A DNA stretch of 64,000 bases. It comes from Daucus carota subsp. sativus (lineage: Eukaryota > Streptophyta > Magnoliopsida > Apiales > Apiaceae). This document shows, one piece after another, positions 47,817 through 58,302 of this stretch. Below the pieces are notes generated by a model that made no database searches, had not been told where the DNA came from, and worked only from the letters and a program-made list of their open reading frames with translations. The stretch lies in NCBI RefSeq assembly GCF_001625215.2, contig NC_030384.2, positions 40,272,390-40,336,389 of the forward strand, written 5' to 3'. Position numbers and translations under genes: made by a program. Numbering within the stretch: the stretch's first letter is position 1; each line of letters starts with the position of its first letter.

Positions 47817-49700
47817 TTAGTGGTCAAAGGCTGCAGCTACTTTCTTCTGGATAAGTGCAACTCCAAGGCGAGGAGATAACCGAGGAAGGATTTCCTGCAA
47901 CCAAAATAAATTAGCTATTAGATCTGCACATATAAATAAAACATGCCCAGCAGATGGTGTAACATAATTCTGTAAACTCATTATACCACCGGGTACTATA
48001 TATAATATATTATATACTGAGTATATAGCATAGGGTTTGATCTACAGAATTGAAGCTTTCATCAGCAAATCATTCTTTACCCATTTCTATAAGATATACT
48101 GAAGAATTTTACTAAGAGAATACAAGATGTCTATCACGATACCATCATCTCAGATGTTTGCCACACTTATGTGTTACAATATAAAGGTAGCATACGGTGC
48201 AACACAGTTTATAACAGTAAATGCATCAAATAAATCATGGAGATCAGAAGATAATGTTTAAACTTTAAACTAGTCGAAAATTCTTTTTGTAAATGATAAT
48301 GGGCACCTTTTTTATTTTAAAATATCAGCAAGTAGTAGTGTAATTGGATACTTATGGTCATTCACATTAATGATTAGATACTTGTGGTCATTCATATTTC
48401 AACATTCTCATCTTCAATATTAAAAATGATTGATATACAGGCACAACAACTAGTCTATTATTTTTTCTTCGGTCCTGTTAAGAATACCATGATGGGCAAA
48501 ATGCATTTTTCTATTTTAAGGACATATGTTAACATGGAGATAATCAATACATCAAGGATGTCCATTGCATACTGATTGGCAAAGGAAAATTATTTTTGAT
48601 TTATGTAGGTTGTGCCAGGTGATCAACAAGAATCTATAATCAGGGACGAACAAACTGGATAATAGTTACTAAACAGAATTAAGTCCTCAGTCTGCGTTTA
48701 TATTTACATACGTTTGACTGCTTGTTTGTTACTGTAATTAAAGAATAAATAGTAGTTGCTTCATCTATCCACAGTGATGATATACCCAAAACTGAAGTAA
48801 AAATTCACACGACTACCTAATTATATAACTAATATACTTCATAAACTAGATAGTCACATAATGGGGACAACTAAATACTGTATTTTTCATTACAAGATAA
48901 TTATATTACTCAATTTATCCTCCCTTGTCTACTATCCTCCCGCTGCTCATGGACAATCAAATGGTAGCAAAATCAACATATAACAAATAAAATTTGCCAC
49001 AAAGACTAGAGAACATTTTAACTGGTAAAAAATCTAGTCAATTTTTATCTCATAATCAATTTGCATCCCGCAACAGGCCAACAGCTGAACTACTCACTAA
49101 CTGATTATCCATCCAGCAATCTAGCACATCATAACATAACACAACTCTATCGTCAGATATATCAAAATGTATTAATCACCAACATTAACACAAATAGCAT
49201 GAAAACAAATGCACAATCTTGAAACCTCAGAAAGTGTTTGAAAAGCAAACCTCAGTGCCATCAGGACCGACTCTAGCAAGAACCGGAATTTCATACTCAT
49301 AAGCCTTTTCCCACTCAGGATTCGTAGTAATATCCCTTATCTACACACAACAAACACAATTACAACAAAATCAAGCAATCCAATTCAATAAAATTAAAAA
49401 AAAAACAATAGCAAGATGATTTATTTTTAGTACCTCAAGATTAACATCTTGGAGAGAGAGAGAAGGGTCAGTGGGGGAGAGAGAGAAAGCAGCATTAAGC
49501 TTTTCTTTGAGACCATCACACAAACAACAGCCAGGCTTGGAGTAAAGTATAAGCTGTTTACTTGATTTTGATGAGCTACTTAAAGAACAGGCTAAAGGGT
49601 TGAATACCCATTTCTTGTTTTGTGTATTTACAAATCTTTTCAGTGGCAGCCATGATGAAGATGATTTTGCTATGCCACCCAATTTAAGTGCCATCGCCAT
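47817..49700 (-). CDS. Glutaredoxin-like DUF836 protein, organelle-targeted (3 exons, 144 aa)
   Basis: Exons on the minus strand are 49434-49700, 49251-49340 and 47817-47894; both introns are GT-AG and all exon lengths are multiples of three. The first ~40 residues are Ser/Lys/Arg-rich (KSSSSWLPLKRFVNTQNKKW) like a plastid or mitochondrial transit peptide. Then follows a thioredoxin-fold domain: strand LILYSKPGCCLCDGLKEKL with a CxxC redox motif (Cys58-Cys61), the strand NLEIRDITTNPEW, and EYEIPVLARVGPDG with the cis-proline of the fold at about 108. This layout matches the glutaredoxin-like DUF836 family (yeast YDR286C, human C5orf63). A thiol-disulfide or Fe-S-related role is inferred, not shown. 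It is convergent with p24, the stops lying 1.1 kb apart. Confidence 0.88.
47895..49250 (-). other. Intron 2 of the DUF836 gene
   Basis: The 1.36-kb intron is AT-rich without recognisable element ends or embedded genes. The short frame at 48384-48575 on the plus strand lies in it and has no support. Confidence 0.6.
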
Positions 49701-50058
49701 ATCTTTTCTCTATTCACACACACGCAGTAGTAAATTACAGATAGTGGAGGCCGTTTATTAATTTTTGGGCCGACTTTGTTCCTGTACTAGACCTGTTGAT
49801 CCGTTATTAGCAGACTGGACTCGGCCCATTGCATATTTATAAATTAAGAACTTTTTAAGGCTTTATATTTCACAAAGATTTTTGTTGCAAGAAATTGTTC
49901 GTTCCTTTTTTTTTTCCATTGAGAACTTGGATAACAGAAGTTGAAAAATAGTACTCGTGATATTAAATTTAAAAAAAAATATTATAAAAACCAATAATCA
50001 TTTAAATGCAAATGTGAAAATGTCGAGAGTTATATATTGTTCACATGTTTGTTTTATA

Positions 50059-50309
50059 CTCCCTCTGTCCCAGTCAATTGTATACGTTTCTTTTTCACTG
50101 CTCGACACGCTTTTTAAGGCTCTTATAAAACATAGTTCCACAACTTATTTTTAAGATTTTCTTTTTTTGTATAAAAATATAAATGTTATACTTTTATACA
50201 AAAAAAGAAAATCTTAAAAATAATTTACAGAAGTATACTATATTGAAGCATTAAAGTCCGTGCCGCGCCCCCGTCCCCCAATGTATAGTATTGACTGGGA
50301 CGGAGGGAG
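50059..50309. mobile_element. Stowaway-type MITE
   Basis: It is flanked by TA at 50057-50058 and 50310-50311. Long inverted ends: CTCCCTCTGTCCCAGTCAAT on the left, ATTGACTGGGACGGAGGGAG on the right. The centre has a perfect inverted pair, TTAAGATTTTCTTTTTTTGT against its complement. It lies about 360 bp upstream of the DUF836 start codon (minus strand gene), so in its promoter region. Confidence 0.88.
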
Positions 50310-51294
50310 TAATGTACATTGCAATGTAATAATTACATCTACAAGTTTTGGTGATTTAACTTTTTGGGTAGTTGAGGTAATTTATCTTGTCAATGTCAAC
50401 ACGAGCAAAATCAAAACTTCCTTCATATCGAACTATAGATAAATTCATATAAACTCGAAAATAAATTTTTAAAATTTATTGTGCACAAATTTATATTAAA
50501 CAAAATAAAAACAAGACGATAAATTGAACAAAGTCCATTTTGTTTCTATTTTGTGCGTTCTGATCATCATCAAATCAACCGATATATAAAAGATTATAGC
50601 ATATAGCGTTCTATAAGATTTAATTTAATGCTAAAATCTACCTCCAATGTCAAAGTTGATAAAAAAGAATGCATATACCCACAAATATTAAATGCCGAAG
50701 AAATTATATAAGATGATAAGAATGTCGCAAATGTGGAAGTCAAAGCAGTGCGGAGCTAGATATTGTAGAAACTCCCATTTAAATAATTTCTTTAAACAGT
50801 TACCCACTATAAACATAAGCGCGAGGATCATCTGACATACACATGAGATCATAGATTTTGCTCTCGGATTCTAAAATATAAAAAGTTTACGCAGATTCTA
50901 ATAATAATTAAATTAGTATTATTGATGTTCAATGTAGGATGTACATGTATAGTTTCAATTCTACATGATGTGATAAACGTGAGTTGAATTAATTAAACTA
51001 TTTTTATATGATAATTGTATAAAATCCTACTACATCATGCTAAAATTTTGACGCCAATGTCCTAAAGATACGATTTATTACGAGGCACTCACAAAGTGAA
51101 ATAATAACAATATTTTTCTGTCTTATTCCTATATATCAATGAATAAGGTAGAGACTCTAATTTTTAATTAAAAAATTGCTTAAACAAATTTTAAAATGAT
51201 TCTTTGCTTTTAAACTTTGATGTCGATTACAAAAGGATGACTATATTGAACTGAAATTCCAGTGTTGAATGAGTTTGTTGTTCGAAAATTTATA
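50310..51294. other. Gene-free interval downstream of PLA2
   Basis: The DNA is AT-rich without recognised genes. It probably holds the PLA2 3' UTR at its right end. Confidence 0.45.
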
Positions 51295-53733
51295 TCAAAG
51301 TTCAAGCTTGGAATTACCAAACTCGCTAAACATAATAGCAATTTCCATACCCTGATCCATTGTAGGCACAACCACATCAACAGGACACACTTCCGAAAAC
51401 CCACGCTTTTCAGATTTTTGTACTTTCTTTATGCAGTGCCTGAAGTTCTGATGGCATTCTACGTTATTCATGCCTGGAAACAGTATAGAAACATTTTAGT
51501 TACAAAATTGTTGTTGCATGGAGAAATATTATAATACATCACACATAAATTTTAAGAGAATATAAATTAAACAATAAATTACGACAAAATGAGATTGTCA
51601 TTTGACATATATGATTTTTGGACGATCATACTTTCTTAGAACAAACTCAAGTCATAAAATCTTTTTTTGAGCGGTATACAAATGTTCTACATCAGAATGT
51701 TGTAGACGGGCCGGTGACATATCATATACTTATATATAATAAGCGTAAGGGAGATAATTTGGTCGCATGGTCCTCTGATCCAAAAGTTTATCATCCGTTG
51801 GATCTTATATTGAACAAATAAGCCGTTAGATTGGAACAAAATTAAATTCTGTTCTAGAAGGCAGCTGATATCTACTTGCATGTTTATAATTCCTTTTCTG
51901 AATCCAAAACAAATTCTGTCTTTTACATGTATATGTTTTTTTTTAATCCTAAATAAATATTTCCTACCAGTTTTATTCGTAGAATCATATAAATCTCATC
52001 GTCACAATTTTTTTATAATTATATACTTATATATAATAAGCGTAAGGGAGATAATTTGGTCGCATGGTCCTATGGTCCAAAAACTTATCATCCGTTGGAT
52101 CGTATGTTGAACAAATAAGCACCGTTAGATTAGAACAAAATTAAATTATGTTCTATAAGGAAACTGATATCTACTTAGCATGTTTATAATTCCTTTTCCG
52201 AATCCAAAACAAAATCTGTCTTTCATGTGTTTTTGGTTTTTTTAATCCAAAATAAATATTTCCTACAAATTTTAATTATAGAATCATATAAATCACACCG
52301 TCAAAAAATTATTTTTATCCATCGGATCCTATATTGAACAAATAAGCACCGTTAGATTAGAACAAAATTAAATTTTGTTTCATAAGACAACTGATATCTA
52401 TTTGCATGTTTATAATTTCTTTTCTGAATCCAAAACAAATTCTGTATTTCACGTGTTCATGATTTTTTTTTAATCCAAAATAAATATTTTCTACCAATTT
52501 TATCTGTAGAATCATATAAATCGCACCGTCACAAAATTATTTTTATCTAATATATTTCAAAATTAATAAGCCCGATTTATGTGAGGAACGAATACAAAAA
52601 CTTTTTCTTAATCCAAAGCAAATTCTACCATCTTATTCCATGTTTATGATTCATCTTCTTAATTCAATACAAATCGTGTTTATCAATTTTAATCTCGAAC
52701 CATAAAAATTTTTGGAAAAATATTTAAATCACATTATAATAATTTTAATATAAAATACATTTATAAATATAATCTAATAGGAGTTGGCGTCACATATCCT
52801 ACTTAAAATAATTTAAAATTTGATAGAAAGAATTTAATACGTTGGCATGATACATACAATTTTAATTTATTATTTATAAATTAAATTTTTTCACACCATT
52901 TAAAATATATTTAAAAAGTTTATAAATAATTAAAAAGCTCCCGTGCCTTGCACGGGCTATAAGCTAGTCATATATAATATATACACTTGACATTATAGCA
53001 CAAACACCTTCATAACATTAAATTATGTAATGACAAAATTGTATGATTAGAAGTGCACAATTTCATTTCATATTTTTACTCAAAGTCATGCACAAGGAAA
53101 AAGAGAGTCGACGATGTGAAATCATTATATATACAATCAATGATAATCATGTTGATCCTTACTACCTTAGTTGGATCGGTGTGACAATGTTATTTCCGGA
53201 ACACAATTATAATAAAATACGGTGATACTATTATTGAAAATGAAAAAAAATAATCCAAATTCAGTTGAGTAAAGCAATGACTTGTGAACCATAAGAATAC
53301 CTTTTTGTCCAACACAATCATCGTGAACCTTACAACAAGCATCGAGGTCATCACAAGGCTTCTCACCGGGACATCCTGACCATCCAACTCCACAATACTT
53401 ACCATATCTTATCCCAATGGCTGTTAACACAAAACAAATATGTTATTTACATAACATAAAAAAATTTAATTAAAAGTAAGAGGACTCACTATCACAATTC
53501 TGAGCCACACATGTTGTACTGCATGTCACCTCCTAGACGACATTCCAAGATTCAGGTTATGTACAAACATACTATAAATATATATATAATATACATGTAC
53601 ATATTTTGTAATGAAAATGGACATGTACCTGTGAATTGTCATTGGATTCTCCGATTTGGAAGAGGATGGAGAAGATGAGGATTGTAGGTATGAATACAAC
53701 TGATGATCTTGCCGGAAAATTGCGGCTGAGCAT
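51295..53733 (-). CDS. PLA2: Secretory phospholipase A2 with KLEL end (4 exons, 148 aa)
   Basis: Exons on the minus strand are 53629-53733, 53490-53532, 53301-53420 and 51295-51473; all introns are GT-AG and phases (0, 1, 0-offset pair) join in frame. The protein has a signal peptide (hydrophobic core about 11-27), the calcium loop [14 protein letters not shown] (55-68), and the active-site helix [12 protein letters not shown] with catalytic His82-Asp83. Twelve cysteines are present (39, 43, 48, 59, 66, 72, 78, 79, 85, 96, 103, 119), the number expected for plant sPLA2 with six disulfides. It ends KLEL, an ER-retention-like tail known from some plant PLA2 isoforms. It hydrolyses the sn-2 acyl bond of phospholipids, in the secretory pathway, giving free fatty acid and lysophospholipid. 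Intron 3 contains a whole Helitron (51722-52967), far enough from splice sites to leave them intact. Confidence 0.93.
51722..52555. repeat. Three tandem units inside Helitron 2
   Basis: Units start near 51722, 52017 and 52311, with lengths about 295, 294 and 240 bp. Shared phrases include CCGTTGGATC, GAACAAATAAG, CCGTTAGATT, ATTAAATT-TGTT, CATGTTTATAATT and AATCATATAAATC. Unit 1 and unit 2 both start with the Helitron 5' head (ACTTATATATAATAAGCGTA, then AGGGAGATAATTTGG); unit 3 lacks the head. So the element carries a duplicated 5' terminus. Confidence 0.85.
51722..52967 (+). mobile_element. Non-autonomous Helitron 2, inside PLA2 intron 3
   Basis: It starts TCATATACTTATATATAATA after an A (51721) and ends with hairpin CCCGTG-CCTTG-CACGGG (52940-52956) and CTAG (52964-52967) before a host T (52968), the A/T target rule of Helitrons. 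The 3' hairpin is identical to Helitron 1 and the 5' ends share ACTTATATATA...ATAAG, so they are one family. There is no Rep/helicase ORF. It lies in the orientation opposite to PLA2. The first 830 bases are three tandem units (see separate entry). Confidence 0.78.
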
Positions 53734-56700
53734 TCTACGATCTTGTTCTGTTCTGCGAGCAGGATACTATAAAAATATAAATTAAAATATACTACAAAAC
53801 AGAAATTGGCTATTATTTAATTGATTTCAAAAGATTTGGACATGAAAATCATAGTTCTTGAGATGTGATTACGTGCTTAGGCTTTTCAGATTGTTGGATG
53901 AAGTCTGCCTCATTATTTGACCAAGTTTGCTTTTACCGTTAATTTAGTTTATGTTAAGTAATAAACTAATCACATAGTCTATTGTCAAATTATAAGTGCC
54001 TTAAAGTAGGCAAGATGGTTAATGACTACTCTACATAGTACATATATATATTTCATGTAATATTTAGTTAAGCGCTAATTCTAGTGATGAGCGTTTATCT
54101 TTTATCATCCTAGTTCTACATAAAAGTCTATTTATTCTAAAAAAAATAAATATGTCACATTTATTTGTTATAAGTGATTCAAATATCACCGCAAATTTGC
54201 AGTTGATAGCCATATTCGTTAGCTGTTGTGAAGTAGGCTAGTCGCTAGTATTAAATTTGCATGCTAATCATTTTACAACATATCGTCACCGGATTCTAGA
54301 AAAAAAAAACGCCCCTTTTCAACAAAATAACTCAAATCTGGATGTTGAGAATGAAATGATTGCACAATGCCAACTTCAACATGCCCTGATGGAACCACCG
54401 AAAACCATCACTCTGTAACAAGTTAGCAAAGTTAAACAATTCCGAGATTATCTGAATTTTTGGATGGATTTGGCTTAAGCATGTGAAGTTGGGTCAGGGG
54501 CTTACTAAAATTACATTGACAAAGTAAAGTCTTAACTTCAAATTTTAGTTGCATAAGCATAGGTGTTAGCAATTAGCATCTGATGGTAATTTAAGAGATC
54601 CTTGTAAAGATATTGCTAAAAACAGACTTTGCATGTGTTTCATCCATTTTAGTTTCTATCAATCTCGATCGGAACTGTGACTTCACTATTGGTGTCATTT
54701 TAGTTAAATTTTCAGGAGTGTATGTCTTCATGTTATGGTTATCGTTATATTTGTATAAATTGGTTGTTAAGATAGAACATCCAAATTTTTTTTTTTTGCT
54801 AAATAAGAACATCCAAATTTAATTATGATATTTAAAAAAATTAAAAATTTATTGCATGAAAGGCTTAATTTCAATGAATATTGGTAAATTGAATTTTAAA
54901 AATCAAACTCAGAAAATATTTATGGGGCGGAGAAAATAATATTATTTAATATTTAAATATTTTTCATTGTTTAATTAAGTTTACGATGATTTGGACACTA
55001 TTATGTATATTATATAGGATAGATACCTGAATATCAGTTACCATTTACACAAAAAATATATATTAATTAAGCTTTATCCCCACATAAAGAAACCAGAACA
55101 AAATGTTCCAAGTTTCCCATACCTGCATGTCTACTTATGTGTTCTGGTGTGTCATTAACCACCTTACCAAATCAAACAACGCATATCATGCATCATAAGT
55201 CTATTTAAGAAATTAAGATTATTAGACTTTATATATTGTGCTAATATACTTTACTTGTATGCTTTAACATTATACTCAAAACATAGACTTCGGGCTTGTC
55301 TGTTTGAATTTAAATTCCAAATTTTAAATCATTTTTAATTTGAATTAAAAAAAATTCTATTTATGTATTAAGTCGACAGTCGATTTGATATAAGCAATAA
55401 ATAAGAAACTGACTTAAAATCAGAAATTAGTTTGAGATTTTTTCTCGGTCATTTAATTTTTTTGAACATTTGTTTATAAAAATACCCAAAAATCTTAAGT
55501 TACTCATAAATGATTTTTATTCTTATTATTATATCCTTCAAAATTATTAATAAGTCAAAATAATTCTAACAGATAATATTAACTCTGATATTATCATATT
55601 AACGTCAAAAGTCACAATTTCACGACTCACGAGTCAGGCCACGAACAAAACCACCCCAAGGTACCAGCGGCAAGACAAAACATTAATTTGTATGTTTACC
55701 AGAATACTAGAGAGTTCGAACATTTCACATAAATTATTCCAGATGTTAAAATTTGAGAAAAGTTGGATTAATATACCATATGCGGAGAAAATACAGTTAC
55801 TTGGTGCACGTAGAATAGAAGCATTATCTCCGTTTACCACGAGTTATAAACAAAGTAATGGGAGCCAAGTCACAGACCATGTAAGTAACTCTTATCTTAT
55901 ACGCTTACTTACCAGTTACCACGTATTACCATAGTAGTGCCGTAGTAATAGAGAAAAGGATAATAGTAATAGTTTGAATTCAAACCTTAAACGATTAGCA
56001 AATCTTCTTAAACAATAGTTCGAGTTGAAAGGAAATACGATTCAAGCCTCGTAGACAACCATGTTCTAATATACATAGGATGGGAATATATACTTTTATG
56101 TGCATTTAATTGTTTTACTCTCTTCCCTGCGGTGTGGACAAAATTATATTAATTCCAATAATAAAAATAAATGTAATTTTTATTTCGATATGATACTTCA
56201 CCACATTAAAATTTTTAATTTTAACGGTTAGATATAAATATATAATATTAAAAGAAATTCGGATAAATGTCTAAAATTTGATTCTCACCAATAATATATT
56301 AGATATTATTTTTTTAAATATTAATTTTAAAGATAAATGTATATTTATAATTCTGATAATTATATTATATTATATTTTAAAATTATAAAATATAATAAAT
56401 TAGTAAAATAAAATCATTTGTAAAACCTTTTAACTCTATTAGCTGTAATTTTAGATTTTATAGTTATATACAATATTATTGAAGGAACTAAAACCTCTTA
56501 TCTCTAGTTTGAGATAATTATATTATATTATCACTAACAAATATACACCTACCTTGAATATGCTTTTATGTTATTTATAATAACTGGGAGGGCATAAATA
56601 TCTGGGGAGAGAGAGGAGGAAGTGAAAATAATCAGGTAAAAATCTAACGACTTTCAACTTTCAAGACGTCCCGTAGATATGACAATTTTGGCCTAATTAA

Positions 56701-58208
56701 CAAGATAATGTTGTCGTAATTCATAAAAAGATGAGTTTTAGACAAATTCTATTTCTAGAAAATATATATCTCCAGAAAATCAAATATTTTCAATGAAACA
56801 AGCTTGACTAAATAAGCTGTGAAGTTCTCATAATTTGTTAACACCTCAAATATGAGACCTGACAAAAATATGAGGTAGAAATTTAGGCCTTAGATAAGAG
56901 CTTTGCACTACAAATTTTAGAAATTGCTAGTGTCTTTGCATAAGTTTAGGTCCTAAATAAGAGTTTTGGCACTACAAATTTTCTGACAAAAATAGTCTAT
57001 CAAAATAAAGCACACTTCAGACAGAATATAAGTCAAAATGACAGTAAGAAATGGCTGAATTTATAGTAGTGTTGATTATTACATCGCCCCATTGAACATC
57101 TGTTGATATCAATATATAAACAACATATGACTAGCTAGCTAGTTCTACCGTTTGTAAAATAGATTACATCAAGTAAACCATGTAAGACCTGCAGCCTGCA
57201 GGTCATTATCATTTTGCTAAACTATAAAACAAAAAACATTCATGGAGTCATGGATGATGGATCTATTCAGAGATGATCAGTATCTTCTTTATTACCAAGA
57301 GAACATGATATTCATTTATTCTGCAGTTATGCTGCAATGTTAGCTATAAATTTTGGTTTTGCCTGTAAAACATATTGATATTAGTTTTGTTTTTGCCTCG
57401 CTCCTATATGGTATTCTAATAATCTCCAGAAAAATCTTTGATTTATCCCCAATTAATTCTTCAAAATATTTTACTAATTTATTGATTACACTCCGATTTA
57501 ATTATAAATTTTTGTTGTATCAAAAACTTCTCCGATAAATTCCAGCAAAATCCTAAATTGACATTGTCAACTGATTGATTCCGTTTCCTAATTTCTATGC
57601 CATACCCCTGTATACATAACAAAAAAAGTAGAATCCTTACAATAATAAGGTTGCGCCGCACTTATAAACACGGTAACAATTACGAGAGTGAATATTTTTT
57701 TGACCTCTGAAAAACATGAACAAGTATACTTTCTATTCATCATATTAAATTATTCTGCATTATTTGGAGAACGCAAATGTTGATTCTCCTGTTACCTGTT
57801 GTTCTCACGCAAATGACACTACAAAATAAAAATATGTATATAGATGTATATATGCTGGCTCCAGCTCCTAATCAAATGGCAGTATTAGATTGATAAAGCT
57901 GAATGGGAACTGAATGTGTTGCAACCATCATATCCAACTCGCCATGCACCACAAACCATAAACAAATCTAAAGTAATTACCATTATTTAATCCACAATGG
58001 ACTGGTATTATATATTTATTTATTTAATTTTGTAAAGAAAAAGGAGACGCAAGAATTTTGACACAGTCGACCGATCCATCACTAACTAAAGACATAATTA
58101 TTTGTGTGAAAAATGGACAGTACTACTTGTTCTCAATGGAAAGAGATAAGACTACTAGTTGCTGATGCAATGGCCTTCACTTTTCTCACTTGCATGCCTC
58201 TTCTCTTG
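53734..58208. other. Gene-free interval between PLA2 and UMAMIT
   Basis: No exon, tRNA or complete mobile element was recognised. An element-like start GGGCTTGTCTGTTTGAATTT occurs near 55291 with a possible partner near 55430-55560, but the right end is unclear. A perfect 9-bp inverted repeat with one-base centre, GACCTGCAGCCTGCAGGTC, is at 57186-57204. Frames at 55692-55934 and 57353-57538 have no motif. Confidence 0.45.
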
Positions 58209-58218
58209 TATATAAATA
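58209..58218 (+). promoter_or_regulatory. TATA box of the UMAMIT gene
   Basis: TATATAAATA lies 85 bases before the ATG at 58303, leaving room for a leader of about 50-60 bases with AC repeats. Position and sequence fit a plant TATA box. Confidence 0.7.
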
Positions 58219-58302
58219 GGACCTCATCAACTCAATTCTAATATCTCATTCTAATTCTAAATTTACTTATACAAGTGATTATAATATAAAACACACACAC
58301 AA

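Noticed and set aside
51618..52110. Frames in the repeat region of PLA2 intron 3
   Set aside because: They arise from Helitron tandem units; the same peptide pieces recur with the repeat period.
53043..53225. 60-codon frame near the PLA2 gene
   Set aside because: Lies in PLA2 intron 3 with no similarity to the enzyme; the true last exon was found at 51295-51473.
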